This document shows positions 1-8,524 of a stretch of DNA of 20,404 nt, piece after piece. The notes beneath the pieces were generated by a model. That model was given only the letters and a program-made list of their open reading frames with translations, was not told where the DNA came from and made no database searches. Position 1 is the stretch's first letter, and the number at the start of each line of letters is the position of its first letter. A program made the position numbers and the translations under genes. This DNA comes from Acidobacteriota bacterium (lineage in GTDB: Bacteria; Acidobacteriota; Vicinamibacteria; Vicinamibacterales; Vicinamibacteraceae): assembly GCA_023429845.1 (NCBI GenBank), contig JAEZCY010000145.1:1-20404 (forward strand), read 5' to 3'.

Positions 1-35
1 TCCAGCCAGGCCCGACGCCCGAACGACGACGGCCG

Positions 36-3000
36 TCAGAACCGGTAGTTCAACATGATCTGGAACCGGTAGACGTCCCCGAGGCCGGCCGACGGCTCGA
101 GGCCCGTGGTCATCAGCTCGTTGTTGATCGTGCGCAGGCGGTACTGCGCGCGGCCCTGTGCGTCGGCGACACCGCCCTGTGCCGCCGTCGGGACGATGAG
201 CGGCTGGGTGTTGATCACGCGCTGGCCGACACCCCAGTCCTCGTTCAAGAGGTTGCCGAAGTTGATGACGTCGGCACGGACCTGGAAGGTGTGCCGGCGG
301 CCCTTGATCGTCGCGAAGAAGTCCTGCTGCACACTGAAGTCGAGCCGGTGCACCATGGGCAGGAACCTGCCGCCGCGCTCGGCGTACTCGCCGCGCCGGC
401 TGTCGAGGTAGTCGTCCTGAGCGATGAAGGCTTCCCAGGCCGCCGCCTGCTCGGCAGCCGTGTAGGTGCGGCCACCGCTCGCGAACGTCTGGAAGTTCAT
501 CTCCGACTGATCGCGCGGGATGTAGATCAGGTCGTTGCTCGTGCCGCCGTCGCCGTTCAGGTCGCCCGCGAACGTGTAGCTCGCGTTGCCGTTGGTCCGC
601 GACTCCCAGAAGAACGCGAACGTCGTGCCCCCGAAGTTGAAGTACTCCTGCGTGTAGGAGCCCGAGAGGAAGAAGCGGTGCCCCGGTGAGCCGACGGCAT
701 ACCCGAGGCCCGGGTTGTTCGGATCGCCGGTGTGCTGGTTGTTGTTCCACGACCCGAAGGCGATCGAGCCCGGATCCACGGTGTTCTTCGCCTCACCGTA
801 GCTGTAGGCACTCTTCAGGAAGCCGCCGCGGAAGTTCTTGCCGAGTGTCGTCGCGATGTTCCACGAGCGACCCACGTCCTGGTTCTTCAGCACGACGGCG
901 TTGGACACGTTGGAGTGGATGCGGTTGCCCGTGTAGCGGGCCCGCGCGTCCGCGCCCGCAAACGCCGACTGCGCTGCCGGCAGGTTGGCGTTGATGTAGT
1001 AGACGCCGTTGACGTCGCGGTTGTAGATGTACTCGGCGGTGCCCACCAGACCCCAGGGGAGCCGCTGATCCACCGCGACGTTCGTGCGCCACAGCTGCGG
1101 GAACTTGAAGTCGGGGTTCGTGAGTGCGAGCTCGTAGCTCGCCGCCGGGTCGCCCGTGACGTTCGTCGGCTTGTAGGCGTTCGGATCCGGATTGAATGGC
1201 CGCCCGTCCGTGTTGTCGAACTGCTCGAAGCCGGTGAGCACGCCCGTGTTGCCGATCTGGTTCGAGATCCAGACGTAGGCCGGACGACCCGTGAAGATGC
1301 CCGTGCCGCCGCGCACCTGCGTGTTGCGGCTTTCGTCCACGGACCAGTTGAAGCCCACGCGCGGCGACCAGAGGACGTTCGGGTCGGGCAGCTTGGCGGT
1401 CGAGTACTGCACGGCCTGGCCGGTCTCGTCACGGAAGGTCAGGGCGTCGGCCCTGGCGTTGATGTACCCGGTGTCACCGAACTTCGGCACGTCGAACCGC
1501 AGCCCGGCGGTGATCTTCAGGTTGGCGGTCGGCGACCACTCGTCCTGCGCGTACGCGCCCGCATACAGCACCTCGAGCGGCTGCTCGGGCTGCTCCTGGC
1601 CGGGGATGTTGCTCCAGCGCACCTGGAAGCGGCGCAGGTTCACCGGCGACGTGGTGCGATTCGGGTTGGCCAGGTAGTCGTTGGCGTCGGCGTAGAAGTC
1701 GTCGAGCGAGTTGTACACGTAGGCGCTCTGCGACCCGGGGAAGAACACGTTGAGCGATTCGTACCGCTCCACCGTCGCGCCGAACGTCAGCGTATGGTTA
1801 CGCGCGAACTTCGTGAAGTTGTTCTGGGCCTGGAAGGTGTTGTACTTCAGCTGGTTGCGAGGCGAGAACGGCTCGTAGCCGAACGTCGTGTACACGGTGC
1901 CGGCATCGAGGATGTCCACCATGGGGAACAGCGATCCGGTGTAGCGGCTGGCGCGGTCCTCATTCTGTTTCGTGTACCCGATGATGAACGAGTTGGCCAT
2001 CGTCGTGCCGAACGTCGCGTTCCACTCGCCGACCGCCGACCGGATGTCTTCCTTCTGCTGGTAGTTCGAGTTCTGGTAGTTCAGGCCGAAGGTGTTGCCG
2101 CGGCGCGTGCCGAAGCCGAGCGACGACGAGTTGCTCACCAGGATGTCGCTGAGCGAGTCGAGGTGCGTGTACCGGAACGTGATCTTGTTGCTCGCGTTCA
2201 GGTTGTAGTCGCCCTTCACGAGGTAGCGTCGTGCGGGCACCTCGAAGTCGTAGCCCTGGTAGCCGCCCGTCTGGTAGCCGAACTTGTCGGAGAGGAACGC
2301 GCTCAGGTTATTGAGGTCGGAGGCGAGCACCCGCGTGATGCCGCCGCCCACCGGTTCACCGCCATTGTTGGCGCGGAAGGTCGTCCCGGGCTCGGTGAGC
2401 GCCTCGTCTTCGACGTTGAAGAAGAAGAAGGCCTTGTTCTTCCAGATCGGGCCCGACACCCAGCCGCCGGTGTTGGCGAACTCGAACGTACCGACGTTCA
2501 CCGTGTTGTCGCCAGCCTTGGTGCCGACCATGCTGTCGTCGCGGAACTGCCGGTAGATCGACCCGTGGAACGCGTTGCCGCCGCTGCGCGTCACCGTGTT
2601 GACGCCCGCACCGACGAAGTTGCCCTGCCGCACGTCGAACGGCGCGACGTTGACCTGGATCTGCTCGACAGCCTGCGGCGAGATCGGCGCCACGCCGGTG
2701 CGCTCGCCGGGTGCGGCGCCGAGCCCGAAGGAGTTGTTGAAGTAGGACCCGTCCACCGTGATGTTGTTCAGGCGGTTGTCCTGGCCGACAAACGACGTGC
2801 CGCTGGCCTGCGGCGTCAGGCGGGTGAAGTTCTCGAGGCGGTTGCTGACGTTGGGCAGCATCTGGATCTGGTCGCGCGACACCGTGGTGGCGGCGCCCGT
2901 GCGCTGCGTGCTGAACACCGTGTCGGTGGTCGCGGTCACCGTCACGCTCTCCTCGACGGCGATGCCCGTGACCTGCGCGTTCACGTCGGTCGTCACGCCG

Positions 3001-3383
3001 AGGTTCACCGTGACGTTCTCGTTCGTGTACGGCTCGAAGGCGTTGCCGGTGCCCACGTACGTCACCGTGAGCACATAGGGGCCGCCCACGCGCATGTTCG
3101 GGATGAAGTAGCGCCCGTCCTCGCGCGTGCTCGTCTCGTAGTTGGTGCCGGACGGCAGGTGGATGGCTATCACGCTGGCTCCGGCCACCGGCTGGCTTTG
3201 CGCGTTTGTCACCACGCCGCCGAGCGACCCGGTCGTCACGCCCTGCGCGGCGGCCTGCCGCGCGGTTCCAGCACACACCAGCAGTGCCGCCAGGGCGATC
3301 ACCGGGGCACACCACCGGAATCCACGCCCGAGCGCCGGCCGCGTCGCTCGCATGTCACGCGTTCGCTGAAACGCACTCACCAT
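36..3383 (-). CDS. TonB-dependent receptor, Oar-like, with N-terminal carboxypeptidase-regulatory-like domain
   Basis: Outer-membrane beta-barrel receptor, probably importing a bulky ligand with TonB energy; the ligand cannot be told from sequence. The protein is 1115 aa. Residues 1-47 form a signal peptide with a basic start and a hydrophobic core (APVIALAALLVCAG) ending near AAAQ. Residues about 50-130 are a carboxypeptidase-regulatory-like Ig fold (GSLGGVVTNAQSQPVAGA, then DGRYFIPNMRVGGPY). A plug domain follows to about 270, then a long barrel ending in the aromatic residue of LNYRF, the usual Bam-recognition end. I chose the ATG at 3383 because AGGAGA lies 6 nt upstream; the frame stays open further upstream, but that stretch is Cys/Arg-rich and unlike a protein start. 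The ATG at 3353 is an alternative. No TonB, ExbB or SusD-like partner is nearby. Such receptors are abundant in Acidobacteriota. Family assignment is firm, substrate unknown. Confidence 0.93.
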   Translation of the reverse strand: MVSAFQRTRDMRATRPALGRGFRWCAPVIALAALLVCAGTARQAAAQGVTTGSLGGVVTNAQSQPVAGASVIAIHLPSGTNYETSTREDGRYFIPNMRVGGPYVLTVTYVGTGNAFEPYTNENVTVNLGVTTDVNAQVTGIAVEESVTVTATTDTVFSTQRTGAATTVSRDQIQMLPNVSNRLENFTRLTPQASGTSFVGQDNRLNNITVDGSYFNNSFGLGAAPGERTGVAPISPQAVEQIQVNVAPFDVRQGNFVGAGVNTVTRSGGNAFHGSIYRQFRDDSMVGTKAGDNTVNVGTFEFANTGGWVSGPIWKNKAFFFFNVEDEALTEPGTTFRANNGGEPVGGGITRVLASDLNNLSAFLSDKFGYQTGGYQGYDFEVPARRYLVKGDYNLNASNKITFRYTHLDSLSDILVSNSSSLGFGTRRGNTFGLNYQNSNYQQKEDIRSAVGEWNATFGTTMANSFIIGYTKQNEDRASRYTGSLFPMVDILDAGTVYTTFGYEPFSPRNQLKYNTFQAQNNFTKFARNHTLTFGATVERYESLNVFFPGSQSAYVYNSLDDFYADANDYLANPNRTTSPVNLRRFQVRWSNIPGQEQPEQPLEVLYAGAYAQDEWSPTANLKITAGLRFDVPKFGDTGYINARADALTFRDETGQAVQYSTAKLPDPNVLWSPRVGFNWSVDESRNTQVRGGTGIFTGRPAYVWISNQIGNTGVLTGFEQFDNTDGRPFNPDPNAYKPTNVTGDPAASYELALTNPDFKFPQLWRTNVAVDQRLPWGLVGTAEYIYNRDVNGVYYINANLPAAQSAFAGADARARYTGNRIHSNVSNAVVLKNQDVGRSWNIATTLGKNFRGGFLKSAYSYGEAKNTVDPGSIAFGSWNNNQHTGDPNNPGLGYAVGSPGHRFFLSGSYTQEYFNFGGTTFAFFWESRTNGNASYTFAGDLNGDGGTSNDLIYIPRDQSEMNFQTFASGGRTYTAAEQAAAWEAFIAQDDYLDSRRGEYAERGGRFLPMVHRLDFSVQQDFFATIKGRRHTFQVRADVINFGNLLNEDWGVGQRVINTQPLIVPTAAQGGVADAQGRAQYRLRTINNELMTTGLEPSAGLGDVYRFQIMLNYRF

Positions 3384-3545
3384 CGATTGTCTCCTGCAGA
3401 CCGCCCCAGGAAGGATCCCGGGCCACAAGGGGGGCGCACTGCACGTCTCACGGTAGGCCCGGTCGGAACAAGGACCGCCAGTCAGGCTACCAGTAGCATG
3501 TTTCACGTGCGTAAACGCTGAGCAGTAGCGGCAGGCGCCACGAGA

Positions 3546-3576
3546 AAAGGGCTGGCGCGCGTCGCACCAGCCCTTT
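3546..3576 (-). terminator. Intrinsic terminator after the TPR lipoprotein gene
   Basis: A perfect 10-bp stem, AAAGGGCTGG paired with CCAGCCCTTT, encloses an 11-nt loop. Read on the minus strand the 3' arm runs into TTTTCTCGT, a short U-tract. It lies 28 nt beyond the stop codon of the TPR gene and upstream of the receptor gene, so the two are probably separate transcription units. Confidence 0.75.
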
Positions 3577-3603
3577 CGGAAGTCGCAGGAGCCGCCGGGG
3601 CGA

Positions 3604-4617
3604 CTACTCTTCTTCTGACTTCTTCTCGGCGCCCTTTGCTGCGGCTGCCGCCGCCGCAGCATCGACCTCGCCCTGCAGGCGGTTGCGCGTCTCGATGGCC
3701 TTGTCGCGCAGCGCGTTGGCCTCCTTGAGCAGTTCCTGCTGGCGAGCCGGGCTCTTTTCCACCAGGGCCTGCTGGCGGAGCAGGAGGTTCTTCATGACCA
3801 TCGCATCCACGTAGTCGGGCTTGATCTCGATCGACTTGTTGGACGCCTCGAGGCCCTTCTGGATGTACTCGGCCTTCTGTGCGGGCTTGAGGGTGTAGTC
3901 CTTGCGGACCTTCTCCTCGAAGTACCCGGCCACCGTGTGATAGGCCTCGGGGTTGTTCGGCTCGAGCTCGATGCGCTTCTCGAAGGCCTCCATGGTCTTG
4001 TCGAAATCACCCTGCTTGTTGTAGAAGCCGGCCAGCTGCAACTGGACGTCCACGCTGTTGGGGGCGACTTCCTTGGCCCGCAGCAGCATCTGCTCGGCCT
4101 CCTCGACGCGGCCGGCGTTGGCGTAGAGCGCGGCCATGCCGAAGTAGTTGTTCACGTCCTTCGGGTCGAGCGCGACGATCTGCTTGCCGGCAGCCTCGGC
4201 CTTGTCGGGTGCGTCGAGCTTCTCCTGCCCATACAGGCCGACGAGGTACTCGAGGGCGCGCTTGCGGAAGATGGCGCCCTGACCATCGCGCGCGGCGGGG
4301 TCGATGGTCTCGTAGGCGAGCTTGTAGTACTTCTCGGCCTCCGGCAGATGGGCGTCGTTGTCCGGCTGGCCCTTGCGCGTGAACTTGTACGCGTTGTCGT
4401 GCGAATTGGCCAGGTAGAAGTAGGCAAACGGCCGGTACTCGAAATCGTGCTCCACCGCCTCCGAGAATTCCTCGATGGCTACACGGTAGTTCTGCTGCTG
4501 GTAGGCGCTCACGCCGTCCTTGAACGACATCTGAGCCGTGATCTTCCCGCACGCCGTCAGCGAGAGGCTGAGGCCGGCAACGACCACGAGCCGGACGATG
4601 GTCAACCGCGTCGACAT
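3604..4617 (-). CDS. TPR-repeat lipoprotein
   Basis: A 337-aa envelope lipoprotein that probably acts as a protein-protein scaffold; its partner is unknown. Residues 1-22 are a lipoprotein signal peptide ending in the lipobox L20-T21-A22-C23, so C23 should be lipidated by Lgt and cleaved by LspA, both encoded in this window. The rest is helical with several TPR-like units, e.g. DGVSAYQQQNYRVAIEEFSE, the segment with FGMAALYANAGRVEEAE, and the one with AGFYNKQGDFDKTMEAFEKR. The C-terminus is a poly-Ala run followed by a charged tail (EKKSEEE). I chose the ATG at 4617 because AAGGAG lies 7 nt upstream and the signal peptide starts there; a longer frame to 4692 lacks these. A good promoter lies upstream and a terminator downstream, so it is probably monocistronic. 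The receptor gene follows on the same strand. Confidence 0.88.
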   Translation of the reverse strand: MSTRLTIVRLVVVAGLSLSLTACGKITAQMSFKDGVSAYQQQNYRVAIEEFSEAVEHDFEYRPFAYFYLANSHDNAYKFTRKGQPDNDAHLPEAEKYYKLAYETIDPAARDGQGAIFRKRALEYLVGLYGQEKLDAPDKAEAAGKQIVALDPKDVNNYFGMAALYANAGRVEEAEQMLLRAKEVAPNSVDVQLQLAGFYNKQGDFDKTMEAFEKRIELEPNNPEAYHTVAGYFEEKVRKDYTLKPAQKAEYIQKGLEASNKSIEIKPDYVDAMVMKNLLLRQQALVEKSPARQQELLKEANALRDKAIETRNRLQGEVDAAAAAAAAKGAEKKSEEE

Positions 4618-4754
4618 TGCAATACTCCTTGGCGCCCGCTCACGGGGCGAGCTTCGCGGACCCGGAACCCGGTCAGCCCCACACATCGGCATGAGGATGG
4701 GAATCGGCCGCGATCACCCGGCCAGGGTCGATTCCAGGCAAAAAAGGCACCGCG

Positions 4755-4783
4755 AGTATAAAGACCGCTCCTGCAACGGTCAA
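4755..4783 (-). promoter_or_regulatory. Sigma70-type promoter of the TPR lipoprotein gene
   Basis: On the minus strand, TTGACC (4783-4778) is followed by a 17-nt spacer and TATACT (4760-4755), close to the TTGACA/TATAAT consensus with ideal spacing. Transcription would start near 4748, giving a leader of about 130 nt before the ATG at 4617. The gap is shared with the divergent rel gene. Confidence 0.75.
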
Positions 4784-4799
4784 GGCAACCGCTGTGGGC

Positions 4800-4805
4800 T
4801 ATGAT
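4800..4805 (+). promoter_or_regulatory. Possible -10 element for rel
   Basis: TATGAT at 4800-4805 differs from TATAAT at one base and would place transcription start about 38 nt before the rel ATG at 4850. No good -35 is visible at 16-18 nt spacing. The surrounding 12 bases (GGCTATGATCCG) recur exactly upstream of the HIT gene at 16321-16332. Weak evidence alone. Confidence 0.35.
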
Positions 4806-4849
4806 CCGCGTTGGGTTACCCCAATACCGACCGTTAGACACCGTCCCAC

Positions 4850-7036
4850 ATGATTCGGTTCGAGGACCTGATCGACAAGGTCCGCAGCTACAGCCCGGAC
4901 GCCGACCTCGAGTTGCTGCGCCGGGCCTATGTCTTCTCGGCGCGTGAGCACAAGGGCCAGCTGCGCCACTCGGGGGAACCCTACCTCGTCCATCCGCTCG
5001 AGGTCGCCAACCTCCTCGCCGATATGCGTTTGGACGCCGTGGCGGTGGCCGCCGGCCTGCTCCACGACGTTGTCGAGGACACGCTCACCTCCATCGAGCG
5101 CGTCCGCGAGCTCTTCGGGCCCGAGGTCGCGCACGTCGTCGAGGGCGTCACCAAGCTCTCGAGCCTGCCATTCTCCTCCAAGGAGGCCCAGCAGGCCGAG
5201 AACTTCCGGCGGATGTTCCTGGCGATGGTGGACGACATCCGCGTCATCCTCGTCAAGCTCGCCGACCGCCTGCACAACATGCGCACGCTCGGCCACATGC
5301 CCGACGACAAGCGGGAGCGCATCGCCCGGGAAACGCTCGACATCTACGCCCCCATCGCCAACCGGCTGGGCATGAGCAAGGTCAAGAACGAGCTCGAGGA
5401 ACTCTCGTTCAAGGCGCTCGAGCCGAGGGCGTACGAGGAGCTGCGCGACAAGGTGGAGCGGCGCCGCCGCACCACCCAGGGCCTCATCGAAGAGCTGATC
5501 GGCACGATGAAGGAGAAGCTGGCCGAGGCCCAGGTGCCGGTCGTGTCCATCGACGGCCGCATCAAGCGCCTCTACAGCATCTACCTGAAGCTCCGGCGAC
5601 AACGTATCGACCTCGACCAGGTCTACGACCTCGTCGCCCTCCGCGTCGTCACGACGAGCGTCAAGGACTGCTACGCGGTGCTCGGCATCGTCCACCAGGC
5701 GTGGTCGCCGGTGCCCGAGCGCATCAAGGACTTCATCGCGATGCCGCGGCCCAACGGCTACCAGTCGCTCCACACTTCGGTGATCAGCGATCGCGGCCTG
5801 CCGTTCGAGATCCAGATCCGCACCGAGGAGATGCACCGCATCGCCGAGGAGGGCATCGCCGCCCACTGGAAGTACAAGGAAGGCCGCGTCGGCGCCCAGC
5901 GCGACGAGCAGTACTTCAAGTGGCTCCGTCAACTGCTCGAATGGCAGCAGGACGTGCGCGACCCGCACGAGTTCATCGCCAGCCTGAAGATCGAGCTGTA
6001 CCCCGAGGAGATCTACTGCTTCACCCCGGGCGGCGAGCTGAAGGAACTCCCGCGCGAGGCGACCGTCGTCGATTTCGCCTACGCGGTGCACACCGATGTC
6101 GGGCACCAGTGCGTGGGCGGCCGGGTCAACGGCAAGATGGTGCCGCTGCGCCACGTGCTCCGCAACGGCGACATCGTCGAGATCCTGACGCAGAGCGGGC
6201 ACAAGCCGAGCCGGGACTGGCTGGCGTTCGTCAAGACGTCGCGCGCCCGCAACAAGATCCGCCACTTCATTCAGCTCGAGGAGAAGACCCGGTCGGTCGA
6301 ACTCGGGCGCAAGCTGTTCGAGAAGGAAGCCAGGCGGTTCGACATCAACCCGAAGAACATCGGCGCCGACGCCTGGCAGCGTGTGGCCACCGAGTCGGGG
6401 ATGCAGAAGGTGGACGACCTGCTGGCGGCGGTGGGATGGGGGAAGCTGACCGCCCGACTGCTCATCGGCAAGCTGGTGCCGCAACAGGACCTGCAGGAGA
6501 AGCCGCCCGAGGCCGGGCTCTTCGCCACGGTCAAGAAGGTGCTCCGGCCCCGCGGCGGGGGCGAGGACAAGATCCGGGTGCGGGGCGCCGACGACCTGCT
6601 GGTGTTCCGCGCCAAGTGCTGCAACCCGATCAAGGGCGAGAAGATCGTCGGCTACATCACCCGAGGCAAGGGCGTGTCGGTGCACTCGGCGTCCTGCCGC
6701 AACGTGTCGAACCTCATGTACGACCCGGACCGGCGGATCGACGTGGAGTGGGACACGGGCGACGACCCGAGCGCGCCCTACACCATCCGTCTCAGCATCC
6801 AGGTGGAGGACCGCAAGGGCATGCTGGCGGCGATCAGCAGTCAGGTCTCCACCATCAACACCAACATCCGGACGATGGAAGCCACAACCGTGCAGGAGCA
6901 GGGCTTCATCGAGATGACGGTGGAGATCCAGGACGTGAAGCACCTGGACAAGGTGATCCGCGCGGTGAAAGGACTGCCCGGGGTGCTGGCGGTGGAACGC
7001 GCGGCCAGCGGCCGCACGGAGGAGCGGGCTTCGTAG
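4850..7036 (+). CDS. rel: Bifunctional (p)ppGpp synthetase/hydrolase, RelA/SpoT family
   Basis: A cytoplasmic, ribosome-associated stringent-response enzyme that makes (p)ppGpp from GTP/GDP and ATP and also hydrolyses it. Length 728 aa, typical of long Rel/SpoT proteins. The HD hydrolase domain is intact (H72-D73 and E76-D77 in LLHDVVEDT). In the synthetase domain the RIKD motif at 291-294, followed by PRPNGYQSLHTSV, is the RXKD form typical of bifunctional enzymes, as opposed to the EXDD form of synthetase-only RelA. Next come a TGS domain (about 380-445, IYCFTPGGELKEL), a helical region, a Cys-containing zinc-finger-like segment (AKCCNP, HSASCRN) and a C-terminal ACT domain (about 655-725). 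No clear Shine-Dalgarno precedes the ATG at 4850, but the first residues (MIRFEDLIDKV) match the family. As a probable sole long Rel it would control both ppGpp synthesis and removal. The gene converges on ridA with a 21-bp gap. Confidence 0.97.
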   Translation: MIRFEDLIDKVRSYSPDADLELLRRAYVFSAREHKGQLRHSGEPYLVHPLEVANLLADMRLDAVAVAAGLLHDVVEDTLTSIERVRELFGPEVAHVVEGVTKLSSLPFSSKEAQQAENFRRMFLAMVDDIRVILVKLADRLHNMRTLGHMPDDKRERIARETLDIYAPIANRLGMSKVKNELEELSFKALEPRAYEELRDKVERRRRTTQGLIEELIGTMKEKLAEAQVPVVSIDGRIKRLYSIYLKLRRQRIDLDQVYDLVALRVVTTSVKDCYAVLGIVHQAWSPVPERIKDFIAMPRPNGYQSLHTSVISDRGLPFEIQIRTEEMHRIAEEGIAAHWKYKEGRVGAQRDEQYFKWLRQLLEWQQDVRDPHEFIASLKIELYPEEIYCFTPGGELKELPREATVVDFAYAVHTDVGHQCVGGRVNGKMVPLRHVLRNGDIVEILTQSGHKPSRDWLAFVKTSRARNKIRHFIQLEEKTRSVELGRKLFEKEARRFDINPKNIGADAWQRVATESGMQKVDDLLAAVGWGKLTARLLIGKLVPQQDLQEKPPEAGLFATVKKVLRPRGGGEDKIRVRGADDLLVFRAKCCNPIKGEKIVGYITRGKGVSVHSASCRNVSNLMYDPDRRIDVEWDTGDDPSAPYTIRLSIQVEDRKGMLAAISSQVSTINTNIRTMEATTVQEQGFIEMTVEIQDVKHLDKVIRAVKGLPGVLAVERAASGRTEERAS

Positions 7037-7057
7037 AATTTGAAATTGGAATTTTTT
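7037..7057. other. AT-rich gap between convergent rel and ridA, possible terminator
   Basis: A 21-bp AT-rich island in otherwise GC-rich DNA, containing a T6 run near its right end. The two TAG stop codons lie within a short inverted repeat (GTAGAA at 7033-7038, TTCTAC at 7056-7061). The stem is short, so termination here is only a suggestion. Confidence 0.35.
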
Positions 7058-7438
7058 CTACGGCAGCAAGGCGATGGCCTCGATCTCGACGCGCACGTCG
7101 CGCGGCAGGCGCGACACCTGCACCGTGGAGCGGGCTGGGGCCGGGTCTTCGAACGCGGTGGCGTAGACCTCGTTCATCGCCGTGAAGTCGGCGAGATCGA
7201 CCAGGTAGACGGTCGTTTTCACGACGGCGTCCATCGACAGGTCAGCCGCGGCGAGCACGCCGCTGATGTTGTCGAGCACGCGGCGCGTCTGGGCGCGCAC
7301 GTCTCCCGTCACCACGTCACCAGTCACCGGGTCGAGCGGGATCTGTCCCGAGAGAAACAGGAACTGACCCGCACGAATCGCCTGTGAGTAGGGTCCGATG
7401 GCCTGAGGGGCGTCAGCCGAGGACACCGACGCGCGCAT
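7058..7438 (-). CDS. ridA: RidA family reactive enamine/imine deaminase
   Basis: A small cytoplasmic trimeric enzyme that hydrolyses reactive 2-aminoacrylate-type enamine/imine intermediates released by PLP enzymes. At 126 aa it is full length. Family hallmarks are visible: AIGPYSQAI at 13-21, FLSGQIPLDP, and the key arginine R103 in PARSTVQVSRLP, which binds the substrate carboxylate, followed by VEIEAIA. I chose the ATG at 7438 because its N-terminus aligns in length with known RidA proteins; a GTG at 7444 in the same frame, 2 nt after the rpmB stop, would add two residues. It follows rpmB with almost no gap, so the two are probably co-transcribed. Confidence 0.95.
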   Translation of the reverse strand: MRASVSSADAPQAIGPYSQAIRAGQFLFLSGQIPLDPVTGDVVTGDVRAQTRRVLDNISGVLAAADLSMDAVVKTTVYLVDLADFTAMNEVYATAFEDPAPARSTVQVSRLPRDVRVEIEAIALLP

Positions 7439-7446
7439 GGCCACGA

Positions 7447-7638
7447 CTAGGCGGCCTTGGTGATCTTGCCCGAGCGGATACAGCGGGTGCAGACCTTCAG
7501 CCGCTTGGCGGCGCCGTTGACCAGCGCCCGCACCGTCTGGAGGTTCGGGTTGAACCGCCGCGACGACACGTTGTGTGCGTGGCTGATGTTGTTACCGAAG
7601 GTCGGACCCTTGCCGCAGATTTCGCAACGATTTGCCAT
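7447..7638 (-). CDS. rpmB: 50S ribosomal protein L28
   Basis: A 63-aa large-subunit ribosomal protein. The sequence starts MANRCEICGKGP and contains the typical SHAHN-SRRFNPNLQ stretch. It is the zinc-binding (C+) form: C5-X2-C8 near the start and C50-X2-C53 near the end. First gene of a likely rpmB-ridA operon whose promoter is the extended -10 at 7718-7726. Start ATG at 7638; no strong Shine-Dalgarno is seen. Confidence 0.97.
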   Translation of the reverse strand: MANRCEICGKGPTFGNNISHAHNVSSRRFNPNLQTVRALVNGAAKRLKVCTRCIRSGKITKAA

Positions 7639-7717
7639 GACTCTGATGGAGACGCGCTGCCTCGGCCGCTGGTGACAGGGGAGTCGGATGAGCCCCCGCC
7701 GGGTGCGCGAACCATCG

Positions 7718-7726
7718 ACTATACCA
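7718..7726 (-). promoter_or_regulatory. rpmB: Extended -10 promoter for rpmB-ridA
   Basis: On the minus strand this reads TGGTATAGT: a TG-n extension followed by TATAGT, one base off TATAAT. No recognisable -35 lies 17 nt upstream, as is common with extended -10 promoters. Transcription would start near 7711, giving a leader of about 75 nt before rpmB. Confidence 0.5.
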
Positions 7727-7745
7727 CGCCCGGGGTGGCCGTATC

Positions 7746-7766
7746 GTCCGGAGTCCGGAGTCCGGA
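7746..7766. repeat. Heptanucleotide tandem repeat (GTCCGGA x3)
   Basis: Three perfect head-to-tail copies of GTCCGGA between rpmB and the Cys-rich protein gene. The unit contains the palindrome TCCGGA. It lies just upstream (minus strand) of the rpmB -10 element and 25 nt beyond the stop codon of the preceding gene. It shares the 7-nt period of other gap repeats in this window but not their sequence. Confidence 0.8.
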
Positions 7767-7791
7767 GGGCGCGCCATCCGCTCCGGAGCCG

Positions 7792-8445
7792 TTACGGCAC
7801 CACGACCAGCGACTCGACCGGCGACGCGATGGGCCTGCCTGTCGTGGCGTCGGCGAGCTGCGGCTTCAGTACCCGTTCGAGACAAGCGAGGAAGGCGTCG
7901 GGCGTCTCGGGGGCGGCGCGCCGGAACGCGGTCATCACGTCCACGAGCCGTCGCATGGCCGTCGCCGTTGCGTGATCGAGCTTCGGCATGCCTGCCTCGG
8001 CGGCGGCAGCGAGCGGCTCCGACATCGCGCGACCGAGCCGGGCGGCCACCGGCGAGGCCGGCTGGTGCTCGTACAGGACGCCGCGCATCGCGGTGTCGGC
8101 GGTGGAGGCCAGCGCCGCCGCGGCCTGCTGCAGGTCCTCGTCGAGCGGACGCGGTTCGGCGTCCCTCTTGTGCGCCATCGCTGCCTGCAAGCACGCCATC
8201 AGCACTGCATACGCATCGTCGTCCAGGCCCCGGACCAGCGGCACCACGACCGCCGCGTCACGATCCTGCTGTCGCTGCAGTGCCGCGTGCGGATGCGCTC
8301 GCGCCGTGTGCAGCCACCCGCACGTGTCCGGACACCGGATGTCCACTTCCCGCTTCGTGCCGCAGCACGTGGGGCAGATCGTCCTGTCGAGCGCCGGGCA
8401 CTGCCGGCGCGCCTTGCCCCCACCACACAGCGGACACGCGGCCAT
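7792..8445 (-). CDS. Cys-rich N-terminal zinc-ribbon-like protein of unknown function
   Basis: I do not recognise a named family. The 217-aa protein starts with a Cys-rich module: C4-X2-C7, C16, C24-X2-C27-C28, C38 and C42 (MAACPLCGGG, then RTICPTCCGTKREV and RCPDTCGWL), which looks like two zinc knuckles. After the fingers comes a helical region rich in Ala, Arg and Leu with no catalytic motif and no membrane segment. I chose the ATG at 8445 because it places the first CPLC at the very start; the open frame reaches 8529, but that extension would cover the dyads in the divergent gap. No convincing Shine-Dalgarno. It is divergent from the 194-aa protein. Coding nature is supported by the ordered cysteines; function unknown. 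Confidence 0.72.
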   Translation of the reverse strand: MAACPLCGGGKARRQCPALDRTICPTCCGTKREVDIRCPDTCGWLHTARAHPHAALQRQQDRDAAVVVPLVRGLDDDAYAVLMACLQAAMAHKRDAEPRPLDEDLQQAAAALASTADTAMRGVLYEHQPASPVAARLGRAMSEPLAAAAEAGMPKLDHATATAMRRLVDVMTAFRRAAPETPDAFLACLERVLKPQLADATTGRPIASPVESLVVVP

Positions 8446-8524
8446 CACGCGAGGCTCGCACACCGTCGCAGGGGCGTCAATCGCGCACGAGGTTGACGCG
8501 CCTGGCCGACAGCCCTGCCGGCAT

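Noticed and set aside
732..3521. 929-aa plus-strand frame opposite the TonB-dependent receptor
   Set aside because: Its Val/Arg/His/Glu-rich composition without motifs is typical of a frame opposite a GC-rich gene; the minus strand has a complete receptor with signal peptide and Shine-Dalgarno.
3384..3662. N-terminal extension of the TonB receptor frame
   Set aside because: The extension is Cys/Arg-rich, crosses the terminator at 3546-3576, and places a signal peptide in the middle of the protein.
4799..6943. 714-aa minus-strand frame opposite rel
   Set aside because: Shadow of the Rel enzyme; low-complexity Leu/Val/Asp/His/Arg composition and no family motifs.
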